A stretch of DNA of 64,000 nt from contig JAPDFW010000054.1 of NCBI GenBank assembly GCA_028826165.1, positions 252,001 to 316,000 on the forward strand. Direction: 5' to 3'. Below, in pieces: positions 1-12,139 of this stretch. How positions within the stretch are numbered: position 1 is the stretch's first letter; each line of letters begins with the position of its first letter. A program made the translations under genes and the position numbers. A model generated the notes under the pieces. That model did no database searches. It was not told the origin of the DNA and was given only the letters and a program-made list of their open reading frames with translations. This stretch comes from Anaeramoeba ignava (lineage: Eukaryota > Metamonada > Anaeramoebidae).

Positions 1-1
1 T

Positions 2-1685
2 GAAGGTGTTATGTGTTCAGAATGTTCTAATGGATTTTATAGGATTTCTGGTAGATGTGAAAAATGCCCAGCAAATGCAAAAACTAGATTGATAATTGCT
101 TTCTTTTTAATCATGATATTTGCTATCATCTTGTTAATTATTGTTAGAAGTCAAGCAAGATCTTATTTTGGAAGTTTAAGTATTGCGTTTTCTTTCTTCC
201 AAATCTTAGCAACACTTCCCAAAATGAATATTAATTGGCCGCCAAAACTAAAAAATTTCTTGAATAGTTTAACTTCTTTTAATTTCAATGTTGATTTGGT
301 TGCTCCTGAATGTAGTATCTCAGCTTCATTTACTGGTAAATGGTTTGCAGTTATGTTGATTCCCTTTTTGGTTCTTGCAATGTTTGCTTTTCTTTTTCTT
401 ATTGTTAGACTTCATGCAATTATTATAAGAAAATGTGGTTCAAAATTTGCTAATAAATTCCCAAAATTTTGTTCAAGACCAACAAGAAAAACAACAAACA
501 AATATCTTCTTCCCTTCTCATGGATCCGTTTCCAAATTAGCAAATTATTCACACATGGAAATTCATCAGCTAAAAAATTATATTCCACTTTCGTTAACGG
601 ATATGTTGCTTTTGCTTTTTTGATTTATTTGGTTTTATGTCAATGGGTATTCGATTTATTTTCTTGCACAAAACAAGCAGATGGGATTTACACATTAAAT
701 GCAGCACCAAGCTATCGATGTTATAACGATCCTTGGTGGAAAAAAATGGCAGTTGGAGGTGTTCTTTTTGGATTGCTTTATGTTATTGGAATTCCAGCTT
801 TTATTATCTTTTATGCTTTTTTATCACAGCAAAAAATATAATGATGAAATGTTTTATTCAAGACTCAGTTTGTTATGCTCAAGATTTAGAAGAGAATGGT
901 TTTTCTGGGAATTGATTGTTATGGCAAGAAAAGCTTTGTTTGTTTTTGCTTTACTTTATTTCAATTTTGCTTCTGATTTGCAAATTCGATTGTTGATTCT
1001 TGTTCTTTTGATTGCGATTATTTTACAAGTTGCTTTTGAACCTTATGATACTCAAGGAAGAAATCGAGCTGAAATGATTTTATTATGTGTTCTTGAAATT
1101 GTGATGATTTCTAGTTTTGTTTTTGTTTCAGATGAAAGTGGAGATACAAAAGCCAAAGAAAGAATTGAAACATTTGTTTTGATTCTGATTTGGATGGCAA
1201 TCATTGTTATATTTTTTGTTCTTATTAATGAAATTGTTGAAAGAGTGAAATACAAAAAAGAAAAGAGAAAGATCAAAAAAAGAAATCGAGAAAGAGATCT
1301 TCTTGAAGTTCTTAAAGAATCTGAATTTATTGTATTTTTGGATGAAAAACCTTCATTTGATTTGATTGTTCAATGGATTGGAACATTAAGTAAAAAAGAA
1401 TCATCCAAATTTGCAAATTTTATCAGTCAATTTGATGATTTAATTCAAAAAAATTCAATTCAATTCCCAGAACAAAACTATTTGGATAATTGGAGAGAAT
1501 TAATTCAAAATGATTTGAAAAATTGGTATGAACAAAGAGCAACTATTAAAGAGAAATTAATGTTTTCAAGTCTTATTAATTCACTTTTTATGTATCTTGT
1601 TGAAAAAGGAGATAATCCAATTCAAAGATGGAGATCAAATACTCAAAATATAATTCCACTTTCTCAAAACGAAAATTCAAATTGA
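2..1685 (+). CDS. Multi-pass membrane protein with Eph-receptor-like Cys motif, 5' truncated
   Basis: This is the 3' part of a gene that begins before the window. The first residues (GVMCSECSNGFYRISGRCEKC) look like the end of a cysteine-rich ephrin-receptor-type (GCC2/GCC3) ectodomain. Then come several hydrophobic helices (about 95-165, 340-420, 600-650, 750-830, 900-1050 and 1190-1240) and a charged cytoplasmic tail ending at 1685. The architecture resembles large protist surface proteins with Cys-rich repeats followed by a polytopic C-terminal region; ligand and function are unknown. The frame opening at 2 stops at 841, but homology-like sequence (YNDEMFYSRLSLL, then the helices) continues in the next frame from about 825. 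The switch falls in a T run near 823-829, so I read this as one gene with a one-base indel. Intronless in the visible part. Class fairly confident, function not. Confidence 0.7.
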
Positions 1686-3470
1686 AATTTAAAAACAAAT
1701 TCAAAATGAAATTTAAAATGAAATTTAAAATGAAATTCAAAATGAAATTTAAAAACAAATTCAAAAACAAATTTAAAATGAAATTTAAAATGAAATTTAA
1801 AAACAAATTTAAAAACAAATTCAAAAACAAATTTAAAATGAAATTTAAAAACAAATTCAAAATGAAATTTAAAATGAAATTTAAAAACAAATTTAAAAAC
1901 AAATTTAAAATGAAATTTAAAATGAAATTTAAAACAAAATTCAAATTCAAAATGAAATTCAAATTGAAATTCAAAAACAAATTTAAAAACAAATTTAAAA
2001 TGAAATTTAAAATGAAATTTAAAATGAAATTTAAAAACAAATTTAAAATGAAATTTAAAAACAAATTCAAAATGAAATTTAAAATGAAATTTAAAAAGAA
2101 ATTTAAAATGAAATTTAAAACAAATTTAAATTGAAATTTAAAAACAAATTTAAAAACAAATTTAAAATGAAATTTAAAATGAAATTTAAAACGAAATTTA
2201 AAAACAAATTTAAAATGAAATTTAAAAACAAATTTAAAATGAAATTTAAAATGAAATTTAAAATGAAATTTAAAATGAAATTCAAAATGAAATTCAAAAT
2301 GAAATTCAAAATGAAATTCAAAATGAAATTCAAAATGAAATTCAAAATGAAATTCAAAATGAAATTTAAAATGAAATTTAAAATGAAATTCAAATTGAAA
2401 TTTAAAAACAAATTCAAAACAAAATTCAAAAACAAATTTAAAATGAAATTTAAAAACAAATTCAAAAACAAATTTAAAATGAAATTTAAAAACAAATTTA
2501 AAATGAAATTTAAAATGAAATTTAAAATGAAATTTAAAATGAAATTTAAAAACAAATTTAAAATGAAATTTAAAAACAAATTTAAAAACAAATTCAAATT
2601 GAAATTTAAAAACAAATTTAAAATGAAATTTAAAAACAAATTTAAAATGAAATTTAAAAACAAATTTAAAATGAAATTTAAAAACAAATTTAAAAACAAA
2701 TTTAAAATGAAATTTAAAATGAAATTTAAATTGAAATTTAAAATGAAATTTAAAATGAAATTTAAAATGAAATTTAAAATGAAATTTAAAATGAAATTTA
2801 AAAACAAATTTAAAATGAAATTTAAATTGAAATTTAAAAACAAATTTAAAATGAAATTTAAAATGAAATTTAAAATGAAATTTAAAATGAAATTTAAAAC
2901 AAAATTCAAATTCAAAATGAAATTCAAATTGAAATTCAAAAACAAATTTAAAAACAAATTTAAAATGAAATTTAAAATGAAATTTAAAATGAAATTTAAA
3001 ATGAAATTTAAAATGAAATTTAAAAACAAATTTAAAATGAAATTTAAAATGAAATTTAAAAACAAATTTAAAAACAAATTCAAAAACAAATTCAAAAACA
3101 AATTTAAAAACAAATTCAAAACAAATTCAAAACAAATTTAAAATGAAATTTAAAATGAAATTTAAAAACAAATTCAAAATGAAATTTAAAATGAAATTCA
3201 AAAACAAATTTAAAAACAAATTTAAAAACAAATTCAAAATGAAATTTAAAATGAAATTCAAATTGAAATTTAAAAACAAATTTAAAAACAAATTTAAAAT
3301 GAAATTCAAAAACAAATTTAAAAACAAATTTAAAATGAAATTTAAAAACAAATTCAAAAACAAATTTAAAATGAAATTTAAAATGAAATTTAAAATGAAA
3401 TTTAAAAACAAATTCAAAATGAAATTCAAATTGAAATTCAAAATGAAATTCAAAATGAAATTCAAAATGT
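1684..3470. repeat. 12-bp minisatellite, about 150 units
   Basis: This is nearly uninterrupted tandem repetition of 12-mers such as AAATTTAAAATG, AAATTTAAAAAC and AAATTCAAATTG, between two convergent 3' ends. Because 12 is a multiple of three and the unit lacks stops in several frames, both strands are open for over 1 kb (Lys-Phe-Lys-Met/Asn on plus, Asn-Phe-Ile-Leu on minus). I see no start context, splice sites or conserved domain, so I treat it as non-coding. Variant units are scattered rather than in blocks, suggesting old slippage with later point changes. Confidence 0.9.
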
Positions 3471-3598
3471 TTTTTTTTAATAAAAAACAAAAACACAAAA
3501 ATTCCCTTTTTTTGTTTTGCTTTATTAAAGATTTAATTAATCTTTTGTTTGTTTTGTTTGTTAAAAAGAAATTGAAAAAGAAATTAAAATTGAAAAAT

Positions 3599-6500
3599 TT
3601 ATTTCTTTTCTTGAGCAAAAACATTTGGGAATCGAGCTAAGAAAGAAATTGCGTGTTTCAATTCTCTTGAATCAACATATTCACCAATCTTATGAGTATT
3701 TTGTTCAAATCCAGCACCAATTCCTATTAAATTTTTTAAAAATAAAAAAATAAAAAAAATGAGAACAAAATTAAGAACAATTTTTTTCAATTAACCAAAA
3801 AATAAAATTTAAATAAAGAATAAAAATAAAAATAAACATACCGAACATTGCAGGCCATTTATAATCTTCATTTGAGCACCAATTCTTTGATTCAGGAACA
3901 GTAAACTTTTCATAATCTTTTGGAACAGGATAACCAACACCATCAGTACTAAAAATCCAACGGTCTACTCTTGGTTCTTTATGAATATTAGTTGTTGTTT
4001 CAACTTGATCTTTTGGAAGAAATGGAGTAACAATTGATTTATAAGTTTCCACAGCTGATTGAATTGCTGGATGTGTTTTTGGTGTAATCCAAGACATGTA
4101 AATTTGTTCATTGTTGCATTTGTATCCTTTCCATGTTGTTTCTGTGTATTGTGGAATTCGAATATTTACTGTTAATCCATCATCTCTTGCTTTTTTAACT
4201 GATTCAAATGATTCAAGATCATCGATTGTTTGTTTTGGAGTTTCTCCGATTGTAATTCTTCTATCAAAACGGAAAACGAATCTTTCAGGAACTGCACAAT
4301 CCTTTTATAATAAATTTTATAAATAAATTTTATAAATAAATTTTATAATTAAATTTTATAATAAATTTTATAATTAATTTTTATAAATATCAAATTACAG
4401 AAGGTGTATCTAAAAATGCCCAACTACAAGTTCTTGTTCCTCTTCCTAAAAATTCATGATCTATTTTAAAATATAAATAAAAATATAAATATAAATAAAA
4501 ATATAAATAAAAATAATTTTGATATAAAAATTTTAAATTATTTTTTTTTAAAAAAAACAAAATTAACCTAAAAATCCTTCCATTTTAACTGCTCTTTCAG
4601 CAGCTTCTTTAATAATTAATGAACCATATTCAATTGGATTTTTGCCTAAATGAGGCATTGAACCATGAGCAGATTTTCCTATAATTTCAATCTCATTAAT
4701 TAATCTTCCTCTTTGACCAATATAAATTCCCAAAGCAGATCTTGTACTATCTCCAGTACCTTCTGTAAAAATACAACAATCAGGAATATATTGTGGTGAT
4801 TTTCCTGAAAGTTCATTTCTAATAATATACATTGGACCACCTCCATCATTATCTAATAATTCAAATCAATTTAAATATTTAATTTAATATTTAATTTAAT
4901 ATTTAATTTAATATTTGATTTAATATTTAATTTAATATTTAATATTTAATATTTAATATTTAATTTTATATTTAATTTAATATTTAATTTAATTTTTAAT
5001 TTAATATTTTATTTAATATTTAATTTTTAATTTAATATTCAATTTAATTTAATATTTAATTTAATATTTAATTTAATATTTAATTTAATATTTTTTACCT
5101 TCTTCACATGCTGTTCCAAATGATCTAATTATAACTCCTTTTAATGAACCTAATTTCTTTAATTCTAACATAATTTTAGTTGCAATCATTTGTGAAACAA
5201 CTCCTGCTAATTGATCAGCAGAACCTATTTAATTTATATTTATATTTATATTTATATTTATATTTAGACTTATATTTATATTTATATTTTGTTTTTGTTT
5301 TTGAAATTGATTTGTTTTTTTTTACCTCTTCCAAAAACTAGATTTTCCCATTCTGATTTTGGTGGAATATATCCTAAGTTTTCTTTGATTTTTTCAAGAT
5401 CTACTTTTTCAGAATCAATTAATCCTCTTTAAATAGAAAATAATTTTATATTTAATTTTATAAATAATTTTATAAATAATTTAATAAATAATTTTATAAA
5501 TAATTTTATAAATAATTTTATAAATAATTTTATAAATAATTTTATAAATAATTTTATATTTAATTTTATAAATAATTTTATAAATAATTTTATAAATAAT
5601 TTTATAAATAATTTTATATTTAATTTTATAAATAATTTTATAAATAATTTTATAAATAATTTTATAAATAATTTTATAAATAATTTTATAAATAATTTTA
5701 TAATTAATTTTATAAATAATTTTATAAATAATTTTATATTTAATTTTATATTTAATTTTATAAATAATTTTATAAATAATTTTTATAAATAATTTTATAA
5801 ATAATTTTATAAATAATTTTATAATTAATTTTATATATAATTTTATAAATAATTTTATAAATAATTTTATATTTAATTTTATAAATAATTTTATATTTAA
5901 TTTTATAAATAATTTTATAAATAATTTTATAATTAATTTTATAAATAATTTTATAATTAATTTTATAAATAATTTTATAAATAATTTTATAAATAATTTT
6001 ATAAATAATTTTATAAATAATTTTATAAATAATTTTATAAATAATTTTATATATAATTTTATAAATAATTTTATAAATAATTTTATAATTAATTTAATAA
6101 ATAATTTTATAAATAATTTAATAAATAATTTTATAAATAATTTTATAAATAATTTTATAAATAATTTTATAATTAATTTTATAAATAATTTTATAATTAA
6201 TTTTTATAAATAATTTTATAATTAATTTTATAAATAATTTTATAATTAATTTTATAAATAATTTTATAATTAATTTTATAAATAATTTTATAAATAATTT
6301 TATATTTAATTTTATATTTAATTTTATAAATAATTTAATAAATAATTTTATAAATAATTTAATAATAATTTTATAATTAATTTTATAATTAATTTTATAA
6401 ATAATTTTATAATTAATTTTATAATTAATTTTATAAATAATTTTATAAATAATTTTATATTTAATTTTATAAATAATTTTATATTTAATTTTATAAATAA

Positions 6501-7153
6501 TTTTATATTTAATTTTATAAATAATTTTATAAATAATTTTATATTTTATAAATAATTTAATAAATAATTTTATATTTAATTTTATAAATAATTTTATAAA
6601 TAATTTTATATTTAATTTTATAAATAATTTTATAAATAATTTTATAAATAAATTTATAATTAATTTTATATATAATTTTATAATTAATTTTATATTTAAT
6701 TTTATAAATAATTTTATAAATAATTTTATATTTAATTTTATAAATAATTTTATATTTTATAAATAGATTTGAGAATTACTTATAAGGATCAACACCGCCA
6801 CCAAGTTTTTTCCATAAAGGACGAAGAGCTTTTACAGTATCACAATGACCATCAAAATAAACAATTTTTTTTTTATCAGGATCAATACCATCATCACAAT
6901 CTTGAACCATCCAACCAATATTTCCATAAGCATCAAACCAAACATCTTCTGGTTTTTCAACGCATTTTTGTTCGATAATTGTTTTCTTAAAAAATTCCAT
7001 TCTTGGTCCTTCATGATTTGATAATCCACATTGTGAATCTGTTTCTAAATAATCTTCAGGTATTCTAATTGCTTCTTTTAATATTTCAATCGCTAAAGGT
7101 AAATATTTTGTTGATAATTTTTCAGTTTCAATATCTAATTCGTTTTTTTCCAT
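3599..7153 (-). CDS. M20-family metallohydrolase (YgeY-like), 7 exons, 510 aa
   Basis: Zinc-dependent amidohydrolase of peptidase family M20, closest in layout to the YgeY selenium-metabolism-linked hydrolases; the substrate is not predictable. Exons on the minus strand: 6780-7153, 5326-5426, 5099-5224, 4568-4852, 4399-4460, 3842-4301, 3599-3723. All joints are GT-AG and in phase, giving 510 residues. Visible metal-site motifs are FDGHCDTV in exon 1, GRGSADQLAG across exons 2-3, the CEEDNDGGGP acidic pair across exons 3-4, TEGTGDSTR in exon 4 and a late QNTHKIGEY histidine in exon 7. The dimerisation-type segment (GKSAHGSMPHLGKNPIEYG) lies in exon 4. Start is the first ATG after an A/T leader. 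It faces the coiled-coil gene at 7431, with 277 bp of shared upstream sequence. The family is mainly prokaryotic, so ancient transfer is possible, but the gene now has six introns. Confidence 0.88.
5437..6765. repeat. A/T-only repeat filling M20 intron 1
   Basis: The first intron of the M20 gene (5427-6779) holds 1,329 consecutive bases with no G or C. It is built from TAAATAATTTTA-type units with variants containing TATATTTAATTTTA and TAATTAATTTTA. It is flanked by normal splice sites: GTAATT donor at 6779 and AAAG acceptor at 5427 on the minus strand. Confidence 0.95.
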
Positions 7154-7430
7154 TTTTAAAATAATAATTTTTTAAATTGAAAGAAAAAAAAATGAAAAAA
7201 ATGAATTGGAAAAAAAAAAAAAATCTTTTATTATTTTAAATTAATAAAAAAAAAGAAGAAAAAAAAATAAATAAATTTTTCTCCTTTCTCTTTTTTTTTC
7301 TTTTTAAATAAAAAAATTTTTTTTTTTCATTTTTTTTTTCTTTTGTTTTTTTTCTTTTTTGTTTTTTGTTTGTTTTTTGAAAATTAAAATAATTTATCTT
7401 GCACTCAATTTTTTTTTGAAAATAAATAAA

Positions 7431-9162
7431 ATGCACCAATATTCAACTAGTTCTTCCTTTACTAAAGAATTTTTAAATTCAAAAAAAAAATTCCCCCAAA
7501 ATTTTAATGAAGATCCAAATAAAAATTTTAATGAAGATCCAAATAAAAATTTTAATGACAATCCAAATAAAAATTTTAATGATAATCCAAACTTAAATTC
7601 CATTTCAAATTCAATTGAATATTCAATTAAAAATTTAAAATTCAATTCTTATCGAAATTCTCTTCAAAATTTAAATTCAAATCAAAATTTAAATTGAAAA
7701 TCAAATTGAAAATCAAAATCAAAACCAAAATCAAAATCAAAATTCTCTGGAAAATTCATTCCAATATTCTTTTCAAAATTATCAATCACCAAACAGAGAC
7801 TCTTTACTAAAAACACAAGAAAACATTCATTCAAACAGAAATAATTTTTCTCCAATAAATTTTAAATTAATAAAAATCAACGAATTATTAATTAAATCAG
7901 GATTTTCAGCAATTCGTATTCAAAGAGTAAAAAACGGTGATTCAACAGAAATAATTGAAACCCTTTTCCAAGTATTAAATGAATTCAAAAAAGAACCTGA
8001 ATTAAAAAATGAATATCAAAATTACGAATTAATTTTACAAGAAAATTCTCAACTTAAAAACGAAAATTTTGAATTGAAAAAACAGAACCAAATTTTGAAG
8101 GAAAGAATAAAGTATTCAAACTCAACTCAAGAAGATGAAAAAACATCACCTGATAATTTAAAAGAAGACATTCATCTTTTGAAACAAGTTTTATCTCATC
8201 AACAAAAATTTGGGAAAGTAATTGAAAATACAATATCCAAAGTTGAAAGTCGAATCAATGAATTTACAGAATCTCAATCTTTAACATCTAAAAGCGAAGA
8301 ACACAAAACATCTTCCAGAAATAATCATTCACCAAGAAGTGACAAACCATCAAGAGATTATCTTCAATTCAAACAAATTTTGGATCAAATTTGTCATAAT
8401 ATGAAAATTGATGATTATTCTTTAATTACTCCCACTTTTGTTAGAACTATTTCTAAATTGGAGGATTACAAAATATTCACTAATGAAATGTCAAAAATCG
8501 TAAAGTCAATCAATTCTCAAAATGATTCAAGTTTCATTTCTTTAACAAGAGAATCATCATCCAAAATCTCAAATAGTATTAAAAATGCTGATCTAATTTT
8601 ATCTAATCTAAAAAAATGGAAAATTGAATTATATCATTCTCAAATTTTGAAAAATTTTAAATTCCAAATCCAAAACGAAATTGAGAAAATTAACATTCTT
8701 AAAGATGATCCAAATATAGTTAATAAAACATCACTTCCAATTCCAATTCCAGTTTCAATTCCAAAGTCTATTGAAATTTCAGAAATTGCTTTCCAGAAAA
8801 TAATTCTTATTATAAAAAACCTTATTGATTTTTACATTTCAAACATAACAAAACAAAATCCAAATCAATTCAACAAAATTTCAAACCAAAATCAAAACCA
8901 ATATGAAAATGAAAATGAATATGAAAAATTAACTCAAATCATTTTCCATTTTGAAAAAAAACTTGGTTTAAAAACAAATAATAATCCTTTGATCGCAATC
9001 AATACAATTTATTTAGAATTGAAAAGAATTCAAACTCAACTTCAAACTTTCCAAAAAACATTAAATGTTAATGAAAGTAATTCTTCTTTTTCAGAATGTT
9101 TAACAAAAATTCATAATCTTATTTACTTTGAAAAACTTTACAAAAATCAAATCAAAATTTAA
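7431..9162 (+). CDS. Coiled-coil protein with Asn-rich N-terminus
   Basis: I chose the ATG at 7431, which follows an A-rich leader. The first ~90 residues are polar and Asn-rich, with four copies of an 8-residue repeat of the type NFNEDPNK or NFNDNPNK. That frame stops at 7697, but from about 7693 the next frame is open to 9162 with natural-looking sequence, so a single-base frameshift in the Asn/Gln tract is likely. Residues coded at 7861-8110 (LIKINELLIKSGFSAIRI, then a charged heptad region) suggest a helical head followed by a coiled coil. This faintly recalls centrosomal or junction coiled-coil proteins such as ADIP/SSX2IP, but I would not assign it. The rest is helical and low in Gly/Pro. 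Function unknown; it converges with the gene ending at 9342. Confidence 0.65.
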
Positions 9163-9341
9163 ATTAAGAATTAGTTCCTTAAAAAAAAAAAGGAAATAAA
9201 AAAAAAAGGAATTCTTTATCATTTTTTAAGTTCAAATTTGTTTTTTTTTTATAAAAAAAAAAAGAATAAAAAAAAAAGAGAATAAAAATTGGAAACTTTT
9301 TATTATTTTTATTATTATTATTATTATTCTTTTTGAAAAAA

Positions 9342-11761
9342 TTATTGACACAATAAGAGTAAATGTAAAATCAATAAATGCTTATTTAAAGGATTATTTC
9401 GAATTTTCATCAAAAGATCAATTACTCTAAAATTTCCAAATGTAATTTGATTAAAAATTTTTTTATGAGTTTCTGGTTGAAAATCAAGTTCTGCAAGAAT
9501 TTGATAAGCAGTCATCATTAAATCTCCAGTATCATCTTGTTCAAGAACAATTGTGTCATCATCTGAATAAGTTACTAAATAAGGATGATAAAACTTATTA
9601 TGAGAATGAAAATGAGAATGAGAATGTTTTTTTGATTTTCTTCTTTTTCTTTTATATTTTTCTTTATGTTTATTTTTTTTATCTTTTTTATTTTTCTTTT
9701 TTTTCTTTTCTTTTGATAAGGATTCATCATCACTATCTTCTGAACTAGTATTTGAACTTAAACTTGAACTTGTTGAAGACAATTTGTGATTTCGATATTT
9801 TTTACGATTTTTTCTTTTCTTTTTTCTTTTTTGTGATCTTAATTTTCTTATTTGAGATTTTTTAGGAAATTCTACATTTTGATTTGAAGAATAATTTTTT
9901 GAATAATCACTTGATTCATCACTTGATTTTGGATTATCGTTTTCTTTCTCATTTACATTTGCATTTACATTTAGATTTACATTTTCATTTTCATTTTCAT
10001 TCTCATTTTCATTTTCATAATCATAATCATAATCATTTAATTGAGGTCCCCATTCAGATAAACCATAAGTAGCTGTATTTCTATTGTAAGTAAATCCATG
10101 TTTTTGATAATTTGAAGGGAGAATAAATCTACCAAAATTACTTGATCTTGTGTTTTGAGGATAAGCATCTTGATAGCATTCCCAAATTTCAGGATAAAGT
10201 TCTTGTGCCTTTTTGATTATTTTCATTCTTGGAATTGGTTTTCCATATGATCTAATTGCTTCTTGTCCATAAATCCATCCTGGTTTACGAACAATATTTC
10301 TTTGTGCAAGTAATTGAATGAGTAAACTTCCTCCAGATATTTTTTTATGTTTATTCCCTTTATTTTTGGTGTTTTTTGATTTTTCTTTTTCTTTTGATTT
10401 TTCTTTTTCTTTTGATTTTTCTTTTTCTTCTGATTTTGATTCTTCTTTTGATTTTGATTTTGATTCTTCTTTAATTAATTTGGATTCACTTGATTTGGAT
10501 TCGATTGATTTTTCCTCATTTAATTTGTTTTCATTTTCCTCATTTGAGTTAGATTCTTCAATTTCATTTTGTGTATCTAATTCACTTTGATGATAGGCTT
10601 CATTAAGTGAATATCTTAATGTTTTACTATCAAAAATAAATCTTGGCTCTTTTGAATTTCCCTTTTGCAAAAGTAAATTACCAAAATTGGTTTTTGCAAC
10701 TGATTCAGGATATATTTTTTTGTAACAATTCCAAATAGCTGGGAATTTTTGGATCGCAATTTTCACAATTTCTTTTTTTGTTAATGATTTTTTTTGTTCT
10801 TGTAAAATTTTAGCTCCATAAATATAACCTTTTTCTCTTTTAGGAACATGAACATTCAAAAGTGCCTTGAGTTTTTTTGCTGGAGTATCTTTTTGCCGAT
10901 GTTTGTTTTTCTTTTTTGAATCATTTTGACTTTGTTCTTGGGATTTTGAGTTGCGATCATCTGAACTAACATCAATTTTCATTTCTTGAATTGATTGAAT
11001 ATTTGTATTGTAATCATCGTTATAATTTTCATTGATATTTTCGTTATTGTTTTCGTTATTGTTTTCTTTTTCACTTGAATTTGATTCGAAATCAGATTGA
11101 TAAGTTAAGTTTGGATTTTTTTTTTGTTGTTTTTCTTCTTCTTGTTGTTGTTGTTGTTGTTGGATTTGAACAAATTGATTTTCATCTTCATTATTACTTA
11201 TATAAATATTATCATAATCATTTCCATTAAATACTTGATTTTCTTCACTTTGTAATTCAGAATCATGTTTTCTTTTATGCTTTTCTTTGTGTTTCCTTTC
11301 TTTTGAATGTTTTGATTTGGTTTTTTTTCTATTCTTTTTTCTTTTTTTATTTTTACTCTTTTCAGAATTATTATGATTTGGTTTGGTTTTGATTGTTTGT
11401 TCGTCTTGATTTGAAAAGAGATGGATTAAAGAAAATGTTTAAGATTAGTCTTAATATTATTATTTGGATTTTGAAAATGATTTCAATTTCAATTTTAATT
11501 TGATTTTTATTGATTTAAAAAATATTTAATTCAAAAAAGAAATGAAAAAAAACAAAATCATAAATTGAAATGAATTCAAATATTAAATCATTTTAATCAT
11601 TTATTTATTAAAAGAAATTAAATAATAATAATATTAATATTAATATTAATTATTTATTTTGGAAATTTATAAAAAAAATCAATTTTGTAAATTTTTGATT
11701 TGTTTGTATTTTCTTTTTAAATCATTAATTTACCAATTTCAGATTCATACGCTTTATCCAT
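9342..11761 (-). CDS. Basic protein with duplicated ~90-aa domain, hidden 28-nt first exon
   Basis: Two-exon model: exon 1 at 11734-11761 (MDKAYESEI plus one base), intron 11405-11733 (GTAAAT donor, CAAG acceptor), exon 2 at 9342-11404, 696 residues in phase. The large frame has an internal ATG at 10982, but sense-like sequence (Lys-rich, Gln-rich, acidic) continues upstream to 11404 with no ATG. Two copies of a domain lie at about residues 186-279 and 368-461. They share an aromatic-YG start (GYIYG, GWIYG), a helical Lys-rich stretch, FPAIWNCY or YPEIWECY, then NFG and a final F-Y-Tyr-Leu pattern. A small nucleic-acid-binding fold such as a winged helix is an inference from size and basic charge. 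Later come a Glu/Asn tract, a strongly basic Ser/Lys/His region and a hydrophobic C-terminus. Probably nuclear; no known family recognised. Confidence 0.68.
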
Positions 11762-12139
11762 TTTATTAAATAAAATCAATTACTTTTTTATTGAAACGAA
11801 ATCAAAATATTTTTAAAATATGATAAAAAAAAAATGAAAAACTTGATTTTTTTGAATCAAAAAAAAAAAATGAAAAAAAAAATCAAAAAAAAAACAAAAA
11901 CTAAATCAATCTTAAATCATTTTAAAATCAATCTTAAATCAATCTTAAATCAAAAAGTTTAAAAATTGTTTATTTTTTAAAAATTAATTTAATCCAAAAA
12001 AAAAAAAAATAAAATAAAAAACAAAAATATAATTCAGTCTAATTTATAATTTTGATCTTAATTTTGATCTTAATTTTAATTGATTTTAATTTTAATTTTA
12101 ATTTTGATCTTAATTTTAATTTTGATTTTAATTTTAATT
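11762..12139. other. Spacer with T/A-rich low complexity
   Basis: 378 bp between two same-strand genes: upstream of the duplicated-domain gene and downstream of the MFS gene. It holds A runs, repeated ATCTTAAATCA motifs near 11900-11955 and a TTTTAATTTTGATC tract near 12035-12140. No gene seen. Confidence 0.7.

Noticed and set aside
2131-3141. 336-codon open frame (Lys-Phe-Lys-Met/Asn)
   Set aside because: Product of the 12-bp minisatellite; the opposite strand is equally open and no domain or gene signals exist.
5437-6765. Possible origin of replication or scaffold-attachment region
   Set aside because: AT-richness alone is not evidence; the tract lies within a gene intron and such tracts are common here.
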